A stretch of 64,000 nucleotides of DNA, from positions 496,001-560,000 of the forward strand of contig JAHLKF010000010.1 of assembly GCA_025558075.1 (NCBI GenBank), given 5' to 3'. Position numbers and translations under genes: made by a program. Shown one piece after another: positions 55,155 to 64,000 of this stretch. The stretch is from Gaertneriomyces semiglobifer. Lineage: Eukaryota > Chytridiomycota > Chytridiomycetes > Spizellomycetales > Spizellomycetaceae. The notes below the pieces were generated by a model. That model worked only from the letters and a program-made list of their open reading frames with translations, had not been told where the DNA came from and did no database searches. Each line of letters opens with the position of its first letter. Position 1 is the first letter of the stretch.

Positions 55155-55969
55155 ATGACCTCTCTTCAACTGCAGAAGCCTTGGTTTAAGTCCGGGTCGT
55201 ACCAAGGCTACTACGCCGAGAGCCTTTCTTCCAAGATAGACAGGGCAACGTTCGATGAGCGCCTGGCGTATCTGACCAAGCATGCTGGGCAAAAGACGAA
55301 ACCAAAGGCAATACTACTTATTGCGCCAACCATTGTTATCATCGGCTGGATCACTTTCGCCGTTATTGCGGCTGGTTCATTTTTGGATTGCGCCGACAAC
55401 CTGGTTGACCAGAATGCGGATAACCTTGACTATGACTTTGGGCGTACCAGGAATGATATGTCTTGTGCCCCGAAAAGCGCTCTCAAGTACGGCCTCGTTC
55501 ACTTGGGAGGAATGGCTCTTACTGTTATTGTATTCGGTGTATCTTTGATGGTCTGGTCGTCAGCTCAAGCAGCAACATTCAAAGCAAGCGACAAGGCCAT
55601 CCATGAATTGAACCAAAAGGATGGTGAGCGGGGTCTCTTTTGGAGGCTGTGCGCCAATCGGCCCAGCTTCTTTGGTACTTCTCGACAAGAGCTGGTGAGT
55701 GAATTACCGAGTGCTAAAATATGGACGATTACGCTGACAGTGCACCTCAGATTGTATACCTTGTTGACGCCAATTCTCCGCAAGCAAGTTATGACCCGTC
55801 GTTCGCGGGACTGGCACCTCCTATGCTTGTAGCATATCCCCCATCAAACCGAACTTACCCTGTGCCCGTCTATCCTCCCCAGCAGCTGTCAGCGTCGCCT
55901 GCCGCTTATCGGAACGATGTGCCAAGTTTTAATTACCCAACTCCAGCGTATGCTCCCCCACGCAATTGA
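55155..55969 (+). CDS. Two-TM hypothetical membrane protein, 252 aa
   Basis: Exons are 55155-55694 and 55751-55969, with a 56-base phase-0 intron. There are two hydrophobic segments: AILLIAPTIVIIGWITFAVI (about 52-72) and HLGGMALTVIVFGVSLMVW (about 117-135). Between them is an extracytoplasmic loop with two cysteines (LDCADN, MSCAPK). The C-terminal 70 residues are Pro/Tyr-rich (AYPPSNRTYPVPVYPPQQ), a cytoplasmic tail with PPxY-like potential. The family is not recognised. Homologues in fungi could be checked by the loop cysteines. Confidence 0.6.
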
Positions 55970-56123
55970 ACAATGTTATTGAAACGATACAGGTAGTCCT
56001 ACATCTTAGATAGAGTTCATATCGTATTTAATGGAAGTGTTCCTGTAATGCAAAAATGGTTTTAACGTACATGCTTGAAAACGAATGTGCTGAACGTGTT
56101 CATTCGCATCATAGTACAATGGT

Positions 56124-59100
56124 ATGGATCCTGCACTGAAAGCCCTCCGCTTTGATGGAGGATCATTTGAGGAGGAGGATGATGGTAGCCCGGATGAGGA
56201 ACAGCACTTTGATGACAGCGAAGAGGAAATGGCCTCCTACGGGCTGGGTATGAGTGAATACTCGGATGAGGATGCCCGTGGTGACATGAAGGATACAGAC
56301 GAGGGTGAACAAAGAGATCGCCGGCTGGAGACAGAGAAAGACCTCAAGCCTGCGAGAAGAAACCTGCCATCCGTGGAGCACGAACCCAGAGGTATGCGAG
56401 CGTTTACCTGTCGCTCATGCTCTGAAGTCAAGAATCATACCAAACTCACAGTGACGACTAGATTCAAAGTGGTTCGTTCGCAATACTGCCGTAGCGCCTG
56501 ATTTCGTCTCAAAGTTCTTCCAATCCTCACGACTGCACCATCTATCTGCTTGGAAGAACACGCTCAAGCAACTTGCTACCAAACCAAAGAAGCAGAATGG
56601 CAGCACGGACCACCATCCACGGACCATCATGCACGTCGATATGGATTGTTTCTTTGCTTCCATTGCTATACGTGACAAACCTCACCTTGCCAAGCAACCT
56701 GTCGCTGTTTGCCATTCTCAGCATGGCAGCGAAGCATCGACTAGTGAAATAGCCAGCTGTAACTACATTGCGCGGAGTTATGGAATCAAGAACGGGCAGC
56801 TGGTTGGACCTGCCCGTCGGAGCTGCCCGGAGCTTGTCGTCGTGCCTTACGAGTTTGAGAAATATGAAGACGCTACGAAAAAGCTCTACCAGGTAAGTGA
56901 TCTATAAGCTCGGCATTCAATGACGGGACGCATCTTCATTCTGCTACGCAAAGGATAGATCCTTCATCGCTACGCCGATGAAATACAGCCTTGTAGTTGT
57001 GATGAAGGTTGGAGATTTACTTTCTCCATTTCTAATATATTCTACTGATCAGTATGTTCTGCAGCGCTGATCGACGTGTCATCTCAAATTACCAATGTAG
57101 GAACAGGCCAAGAAGTGGAGCTGGCGCGTCAGATGCGTCGAGACATAAAGGAAGCGACCGGCTGCAATGCTTCAATCGGGATATCCGAGAATATTCTGCT
57201 GGCCAGGTGCGGTGCTTTCGGATATGAGCGTGCATAGGTTACCGTGTTAACAGAATAATTTGAAGAATGGCGACAAAGAAAGCCAAGCCGAATGGCGAAT
57301 TCTACCTCGCCTCAAGCAGTAAAATTGATTTTCTGGCTGATTGTAAAGTGGGCGAGTTACCGGGAGTTGGTTGGTCGCTATCCAGTCGCCTGGAAGCCAG
57401 AGTATGCTCGGCTCATGTTTCCAGTACTGGCCTTCGAACTCATTGTCGGATGTTTCCAGGGCGTTGTTTACTGTAAAGATTTGATGGCGATTCCAAAGCA
57501 TGAATTACAGCATGATCATGGTTCGAAAACCGGCGAGATGCTGTATAACTTTGCCAGGTGCGAAAGGTGCCGAACCATGTCTCATGACTGCAACGCGCTC
57601 ACGTTTCCTGCCAGAGGCATTGACAACCGCCCGCTGGAGAGCGAGAGTAAGATGCGCAAAACAGTGGGCGCCGAGATCAATTGGGGAATTCGCTTGCAAG
57701 AGATGGCCCAAGTTGAGGTGTGCAGGGTTGACTGATTTATAGCAATCGCCAGCTTTTTCATTGGTCGGACGAACAGCGTTTTCTTCGTTCCTTTTGTGAT
57801 GAAGTATCGGAAAGACTGGCCACTGCCGGCGTCAAAGGCCGGTCGATTACGCTCAAGGTAGCGAGGCTTGCTGACACTGCTCCTATTGTTTCGCGAGTAA
57901 CACCAAAAGCGCGCAGCTCAAGCAGCGGAAGGCAGACGCAGGGGAGCCATATAAATTCCTAGGCTGCGGTGACTGCGACAACTATTCTAAGTCTGTTGTT
58001 CTCGGACGGGCGGTTGATTCTTCGTCAGCTATATACAAGGAATGCTTGTTACTGTATCGTGCCCTTGCTGTACCGCCGCCGGACTTACGAGGAGTCGGTA
58101 TACACCTCGGCAAATTGGAAGAGGCAGCTGCCGGACAGGGTGAGTGAAAGGTGTTCACTGAGCGAATCCGTAATGCTCATTGCGCTTCTAGACGGACAAA
58201 CGACTCTCTCTTTCCCGCGAAAACTGGCTGCGGGAAATGCTTCCAATAGTCCGCAACGTGGACGTTCGCAAGGAACTGTCGAGGTGAAGGAAGAGGACAA
58301 CAAAGCTGAAGATCATATCCGTCAGAGTTCTATGGACGCCCTTTGGCCTGGTGCCCTGCCGCCAGGTGATAGGTCAACGAAAGCTGCACCTGCGTCATTC
58401 CGATCCCTTCTTTCCCCACAACCGATCCAGCTTGGCAAAACCCCATCCACTACCAACGCGTCGGCACTACCTCAAAATTCTGCTCTTATTACCGCCCCAG
58501 AACCTAATGCGAACCTTCTGCCAACAGAGGAGTTTCGAAAGCGTCCGCTTGAAGAAGCTGTTGCTGAACCGAGCGAAGATGACCCGTCTCTACCGCCATG
58601 GGCCGAGCTTGATCCGTCGTGGCTCCTGGGTTTACCAGAAGACCAGCGCCTGCGAATCCTAAAAGTATATGCTTGGCGTAAACATCAGCAGACTGGCGCA
58701 GGCTCAAGCGCCCAAAGTTCCCTGTATGGCGATCAATATCCGCAAACCTTGCACGCAAGTCACTCTCGGAGTAAAAAGGCTCGCACGGAGTTCAAGACAC
58801 AGCCTACATTAAGACAAGCTTGGAAAAACGTGGAACCTAATCATGCTACTGGCGGTAGCGGTGGATCACCTTTGTACAATCCATCGTCTGTGCAACGTAC
58901 CCTCAAACAAACCTGGCAAAGAAAAGGGACAACGCCAACAGGAGCTGACAGCGAACTGCCAGATCCGGGCCCCAGTAGTAGTGGTGCATCTCATGGGCAA
59001 CAGCTTGATTGGACCGTATTAAATGAACTGCCCGAAGGTGACTGACGTCGTGGGAGTGTGACTGCTCTGCGAAACAATTCTAACACCGCCAGCATTCTAG

Positions 59101-59147
59101 ATATACGCGAGGAAATCCTACGAGAATATCACACCGGGCAGCTTTGA
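56124..59147 (+). CDS. REV1: REV1-type translesion DNA polymerase (deoxycytidyl transferase), 807 aa
   Basis: Exons are 56124-56391, 56462-56892, 56959-57007, 57065-57206, 57266-57401, 57460-57557, 57615-57717, 57777-57857, 57917-58139, 58192-59037 and 59101-59147, all in frame. The N-terminal 89 residues are acidic. The REV1-specific helix FVSKFFQSSRLHHLSAWK (about 104-121) precedes the Y-family palm: MHVDMDCFFAS (metal Asp, about 146) and SCDEA (about 246-250). Then come ILLARMATKKAKPNG, the helix-hairpin-helix LPGVG, GPKTGEMLYNF in the variant HGSKTGEMLYNF, and the little-finger VGAEINWGIRL. Two ubiquitin-binding motifs follow: LDPSWLLGLPEDQRLRIL near 650, and LDWTVLNELPE joined by a last 47-base exon to DIREEIL. 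It inserts C opposite lesions. No BRCT domain is encoded. Confidence 0.85.
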
Positions 59148-59532
59148 TTTTCTGATTCTTTCTATAGTCCGGTAATTTTTACGGTCGGACACTTTTGTTT
59201 ACGACTCTGTATTAAAGTTTTAAGAATAGTCCAGCTACTTTGATGCACTACTGTCTTCCTTGCCGCGTTCTCAACTCTTCTCTATCCGTGTCTCAAAATA
59301 CGTACATGTCCCTTCCTCGCCTATAGTTCCCCAACATTAAAGCACAAAATAGGAAAAACTGTGTACACAGAAATTTGCCAAGTAAACCTGCATCCTGACT
59401 AACATAGAGGTGCTGCTACGTGACTATCAATCGATGCATCCGCGTCTTGCTGGTTGTGGGTGCAGTTTCTGGCGGCCACTCTGCACGCCCGCTCACCTGT
59501 ACAAACCCGCATAGGGGCAATACACATCAGTA
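59148..59532. other. Convergent 3' flanks of REV1 and the SUMO ligase gene
   Basis: No ORF or RNA is seen; this is probably the two 3' UTRs. Confidence 0.45.
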
Positions 59533-61912
59533 TCACCGCAGTTGATGATGTGACCCTGCACCAGCTAGCGTACCACCAACGCTGCGGGGCAGAGACAGCG
59601 TATCGTCTTTAGGTTCACACGTTGCTGCAGATGCCGCAGCCGCTTGGAATATCCTTTGAATCCGTTCTTCGCGTTCGGTCTGCGAGATGGGCGAAGGACT
59701 CGTCGTGCGCTTCTTAATCCCTTGCCGGTCTTCCCAGAACAAAGGAGATTCCTCCCGAGGTGATTCGACAGAGGCAGATCGCGGAGGGAACCGGTATCGA
59801 GCTTGCTCTTCCGTAAATCGCTTAGTCACCACCGGAAAGTGTTGGGCTGCTTGTGGAGGCGTGGCTTCTCGTGGAGATTGCCCACGCGCCACTTCGGTAA
59901 TCTGTGATTGTTGAGAGTGCACAGAGCTTTGGTCGTCAGGTTTAGCAGTGGTTTCATTTGCGACGGGCTCTTCGTCGTCGTCGCAGAGATCGACGACTTC
60001 TGTCGTGCGGCTCGGTTGGTCCCCTGATAACCTCGCCTTCTTGCGTGGCATGCTCGACTTGGCGTACCGTGCATGCGTGCCATCCGCGCGCATTATGCAC
60101 TTTTCCGATTCTGGGTAAGCCGCCAACAAGTGGAGGAATGGCTCCGACACGATAAGGTCCTGAGACGACGTTGAGTCGCTGCTCCTGCGCATTGAACACA
60201 ACTATGACCATACTCACATTCTTCTCAATAGTATCGCTGCAGATGCCGCACTTCCACTTGCAATTTAATCTGGACAGCTTGACGAACGTCTGGCACATCC
60301 TGGTCAGCATCGACACGGAACCCAATATGAAATATGAACGGAATGATACCTCTAAATCGAAGCATTGAACATGCCTGCACGATCTTCCTTTGCCGGGCAC
60401 GATAATGCGCTTCAAAGAGATTGGGCACACAAGGCTGACAATCTGATCTCCTACTTGTATTTCCTCTTCATCTGATGGCATCTCCACCTCCGAACTGCGA
60501 CGTTTCAGAGACTCACTACTACTTGCTGGTGCCGGAGAAGAGGTCGAAAGAGCAGAGTTGGCCCGCCCGGTCGATGCAGCCGGTGGGGTGACCAGAGGAA
60601 AGGCAGGGCGAACAGGCGCCGAGTGTCTACGTAGAAGGGATGGAACAGCAACTCCGGGACGCGGATGACCCATCTGCCAAGCATTAGCGTTAGCGTGAAC
60701 CAGAGTGCAGTACACATTCTTGTCGGATCACTTACCACAGGTGACTCGAGACGACGCAAACATATCATGGCCAAGCCCGACGCGAAATCTTCCGGGCGTG
60801 ATTCAATCACAATGGCTACATTCTTTTGTTCGAAAATCTCGCGCGTTAATGCTGGTAAAAGGTTGATTTGAACGCCATTGGACATGCCCGCGGCCGGCTG
60901 TGATGGTGGCTGAGTATAAGCTTTGGATCACAGCGACTAGCAGAACAAGGTAAGGACATACCAATAACCTAGTATCACCCACAAAGATTCTCATTTTGCA
61001 GAGCATCGTCTCTGTAGACACGAGCTCACCGTTGTTGGTAACTCCTTTGGAAAGTTGGAAGAGGTACAGAGCCACAGTCATCGCCTCGTTACTGCGAGCG
61101 CTGAGAACACCCTTTTTCAAGATACTAGAGTCCACCACCATGTGAAAGCGACGACGCGGTGGATCACCGGCAACGAGTTGCATGCACCGCTTGTTCAACA
61201 TTTGCGAAGCCAGTTCAACGACTGGCGCAGCAACACCCACTTCCTCAGGATCACGCGCCCGGGCGGTTTCAAACATGCGCTTCCACGTCGGTGGAGCGAC
61301 AAGATACTGCGCCGGAATGACATTCGGCACAGGGGACGCGCAAGAGTCTGGTGCTGTCGCAGAGGAACTTCCAGAGCGAGCGGTAGGGGACGTGCTCCCA
61401 GAGGGAGAATCTTTGCGCTCGCATTTAATCTTGAGAGGTGGCGGACGCGTCGTTGCTCCTTTGGCGGGCTTGCGCGGCGCAGCAATGGTTGCGCCGACCG
61501 ACTGAGCGTTCAATTTGGCGGAATGCGTCCGGGAGCCATTGGCTCCAACGATACTTGGCGTTTCAGCAGCAGGTGCAGCTCTGTTCATGGCATTGCGACT
61601 GCCCTTGGGTATAGCAAAGCTGTTGCCGATATTGCTGGACGGGCGATCAGGAACAACAATAGGTGCTTCATAGGGTATAGGGTCAAAAGCGGTATAGTGC
61701 GGCGGTGGAGGGGTTGGGTGATGTGGTGGATACATGGGTGGCGGCGCTGGCGGAGGCGGGCCATAACCCCAAGCGTCTTCGTGGTGGGGAATGTCAACGG
61801 GGTGCAGATCTTGAGGAAGCATGCGCAAGTCGCGCAGCTCTGGAGGACGCAAGTCCGGCGGGCCATACCGAGAGTGGACTGGGAAATAATCGTACGGGCC
61901 GTAGTAGCTCAT
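59533..61912 (-). CDS. MIZ/SP-RING SUMO E3 ligase (PIAS/Siz-like), 711 aa
   Basis: Minus-strand exons are 61912-60962, 60897-60736, 60673-60350, 60289-60218 and 60159-59533. The first 140 residues are Pro/His/Tyr-rich (PPHHPTPPPPHY). Residues about 225-370 resemble the PINIT-like region that precedes the ring (NNGELVSTETMLCKMRIF, NGVQINLLPALTREIF). The SP-RING is split over two exons (about 448-496): LVCPISLKRIIVPGKG, CRHVQCFDLE, then WKCGIC, where Gly replaces the usual Pro. DLIVSEPFLHLL follows as in Siz/PIAS. A SUMO-interacting motif is visible as VVDLCDDDEE. No SAP domain is seen. It should attach SUMO to nuclear proteins with Ubc9. An upstream ORF extension to 62053 lacks family support. 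Confidence 0.8.
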
Positions 61913-63311
61913 TGTTGAGAGCCGTCGCCGTGCGTGACTTTTCCTGTTGGCGCTCGATGGCAAGGGCTCTATGTGCTTTTTCAAACGGAAAATATAAACA
62001 AATCGACAGTGTGAACATTCAAACTGCGACGATGCATAAACTAGTCTCCCCATCTACTGAACTATCTACAAACCAACTAGCATCTCGCGTGTGCTAGCGG
62101 CAGAATACTCACTGTCGCCTTTCTCTTCTAGGGGCTTCCAATCTCTATGATCGTTTTTCCGGCCAAAGCGTTTAGTAAAAAATGGTTTCTAGTTGGTGGG
62201 TCGGAGACGCGTGAAATGGGGGAGCGTGTCGGCCGAGGTGGGATTATTATCCTGGTAATCGCCAAATACAGGGGGGGATCTAGTGAAAGTGGAGAGCAGA
62301 TGGATGAGAGCGTGTGGTGGGTTGCGTGTGGGGGGATGCTATATGCGGTCTATCTAGGTTGTGTCTAGCTGGCTCAGAACTGTTCTGTCAAAAAGCAGGT
62401 GGGGTCTTATGTTTGTTTGATGAGACGTGTCCACGGCACGGCGGGCAGCCTCGTCACTTTTCTCGCTCTCCGAGTGTTTGTCTCTCTCTCTCTCTGTCTC
62501 TCTCTCTTTCTCTACGCTAAAAGCCCAGCAAAAAGGGACGGCTAGCGAACTATGTTAAGATCGGCGGGGGGGAATGGGTGGAAAAGTGGGTGCGCAACGG
62601 GCTTGTTCAAGTCAGACGTGCTTGGACTTGTGTGTATGGTTATTATAAGTGGACAGAGTGGGGAATAGCCCGTTTCTCTCTGTTAAACTGCTATTGAGCC
62701 CGAAGTGGGCCCTTTCTGAGGAGGGTGATTTCCGTTATGCTGTCATTCCCCCCGCAGCTGCGTTGAAATTGAATGGGCCACGCATTGAATAGCAGGCATC
62801 CCTTTTTGTGGAAGGAGGGACAGGCATTCACTTTTGATTGCGCGGGCTTTTGCGTTAAAATTAATTGGCACGCTTATTTACATGCTTCGACGTCGTCTAC
62901 GATAAATTACATGTACATCCCCTGCGCACACGGGAGGGGGGAGTGGTGAAGGTGAATCGGAATTTGAACGGATGAACTGCCTGCCTAACCAGCGTTCGTT
63001 CGTTGAGTTAATTGTTCAAAGAGAACACTTCGGACATGTCGGACAACGCGTGCGGGTACCTCCCCAGTTGCGAGTGTTCGATTATCTCTTTACATACGTA
63101 GGCTTCTATCGGCGGTGGGGGGACTACATCAAAGTCTTCTCTGGGCACATACTCAAACGCAGATCACTGCGGGATGATAACAAGTGTCATCGGTTGCCGT
63201 TGATATAAGCTCGGATGAGGGAAATGTATTCTAGAGAGACTGAGGGTGGGGAGGATGTCGTTGCAATTGGCTTCAAGTGTAGGCAAAATGATATTGCCAA
63301 AAAAACCATTT
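61913..63311. other. Long intergenic region with a CT microsatellite
   Basis: This is the promoter of the SUMO ligase gene and the 3' flank of the TMEM14 gene. Short ORFs such as 62147-62368 and 62972-63208 have no support. The CT tract at 62480-62513 is the only clear element. Confidence 0.45.
62480..62513. repeat. (TC)n microsatellite
   Basis: A nearly pure pyrimidine dinucleotide tract with two interruptions, non-coding. Confidence 0.9.
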
Positions 63312-63838
63312 CTACACACCATACACCTGTTCATATATCTTCTTGCCATAGTAGTAGGTGCCCAGCAGTGCGACCGTCGAGAGTCCGATGGGGACGGGCT
63401 TTCGAGTCTTGAGGGCGCGCGGTGCCATGGCCGAAAGCAAGAGCACCGACGTGCCTTTAAAAAGCCCATCAGTTGGGACGATCCCCGACACAGATTCCTT
63501 CAAACACATGAAAGCTTACCGGTGGCCAGCTCGACGCCATAATCTTGATTGTTCTGAATTAAATATCTAAAAGCAAAAACGCCGATCTATTATTTCATGT
63601 GATGCGACCACCTTGAAAGGACACGGTTTGACGTTGTTTACCCTGCGGTACCAAAGAGAGCACCGAAAGCAAGCCCAGCAATGAGAGATGGCCTAGACTT
63701 GGTCTTTGCATAACCTATAGCGCCGCCCAGAGCAGCTGTTTCCACACCCATGTTAAGATGTGACCTCGTGGTGTGCGCGCGATACCACCCAAGTTACTCA
63801 CTAAGGCCTGCGAATGTGTATGCTGGATGATGAGACAT
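63312..63838 (-). CDS. TMEM14 family membrane protein, 106 aa
   Basis: Minus-strand exons are 63838-63802, 63735-63642, 63566-63520 and 63454-63312; all three introns are GT-AG and in frame. The product reads MSHHPAYTFAGL, then GGAIGYAKTKSRPSLIAGLA, FGALFGTAGYLIQNNQDYG, LLLSAMAPRALKTRKPVPIG, ending YYYGKKIYEQVYGV. The GYxK...S.PSL..GL.FG pattern and the four short helices are those of TMEM14 (UPF0136) proteins of the mitochondrial inner membrane, linked in animals to porphyrin handling. The size matches the family (about 100-115). The role in fungi is not known to me. Confidence 0.85.
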
Positions 63839-64000
63839 GGCTTCTCTGCTTGCTATCCACAAGGTCTCTAGCTGATGTATATCCCCCTCTTCTTGATGGG
63901 TTTGGAACGCTTTTGGCATTAGATCACTTTAAGCTCGAGTCACTACCAAATCCACTGGTGGTTGCTAGGTCAACAATAGCGGCCATATTTAAGCCAATAT
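63839..64000. other. Promoter side of the TMEM14 gene
   Basis: No coding feature is seen before the window edge. Confidence 0.4.

Noticed and set aside
59533..62053. Velvet-type regulator as identity of the minus-strand gene, suggested by its Pro-rich N-terminus
   Set aside because: There is no velvet domain; the SP-RING signature over two exons identifies a SUMO ligase.

Overview
The window looks like nuclear DNA of a zoosporic, early-diverging fungus, with a chytrid as the best guess. The genes are eukaryotic, with many short GT-AG introns of roughly 50-100 bases. They include a GPI-type chitin deacetylase, a V-ATPase B subunit, a GRIP golgin and a Rev1 polymerase. A visual/beta-type arrestin, which is unusual for Dikarya, and a giant-virus-like fragment fit a zoosporic lineage better than a yeast or mould. 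The taxon is inferred, not shown.

Region 1 (1-2.7 kb) holds the 3' end of a V-ATPase subunit B gene and a three-exon arrestin gene. Region 2 (2.7-20.1 kb) is a local array of one secreted cysteine-rich family. It contains two large members on the plus strand (8557-14031 and 16682-20100) and at least four decayed copies (around 2.75-3.5, 4.5-5.9, 7.0-7.3 and 14.3-15.3 kb). The first large gene carries 17 units of about 35 residues followed by 23 units of 33 residues, nearly identical at DNA level. The second is broken by a one-base shift and by an exact 31-bp tandem duplication. Both share a promoter block and an intron in the 5' leader.

Region 3 (20.8-34.6 kb) is ordinary intron-rich gene territory: a hypothetical gene, a small LEA-like gene, DHTKD1-type 2-oxoadipate dehydrogenase E1, chitin deacetylase, a two-finger C2H2 regulator, an eight-exon unknown gene, and a 4-TM protein whose start codon is split by an intron. 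Region 4 (34.7-46.96 kb) has an F-box/LRR protein, a 937-residue LEA-like protein, a GRIP golgin and a ZCCHC9-like zinc-knuckle protein.

Region 5 (47.6-53.5 kb) is accessory-like. It has a signal-anchored unknown protein, two weakly supported convergent small genes, a tRNA-Glu(CTC), a decayed EsV-1-7-repeat/nuclease gene of giant-virus type truncated by a transposase relic, and a 15-bp-arm palindrome. Region 6 (53.8-64 kb) has a secreted alpha-carbonic anhydrase, a two-TM protein, REV1 without a BRCT domain, a MIZ/SP-RING SUMO ligase and a TMEM14 protein.

Exon coordinates were worked out by hand from splice signals, reading frame and family alignment. Multi-exon genes are given as one span with exons listed in the evidence.
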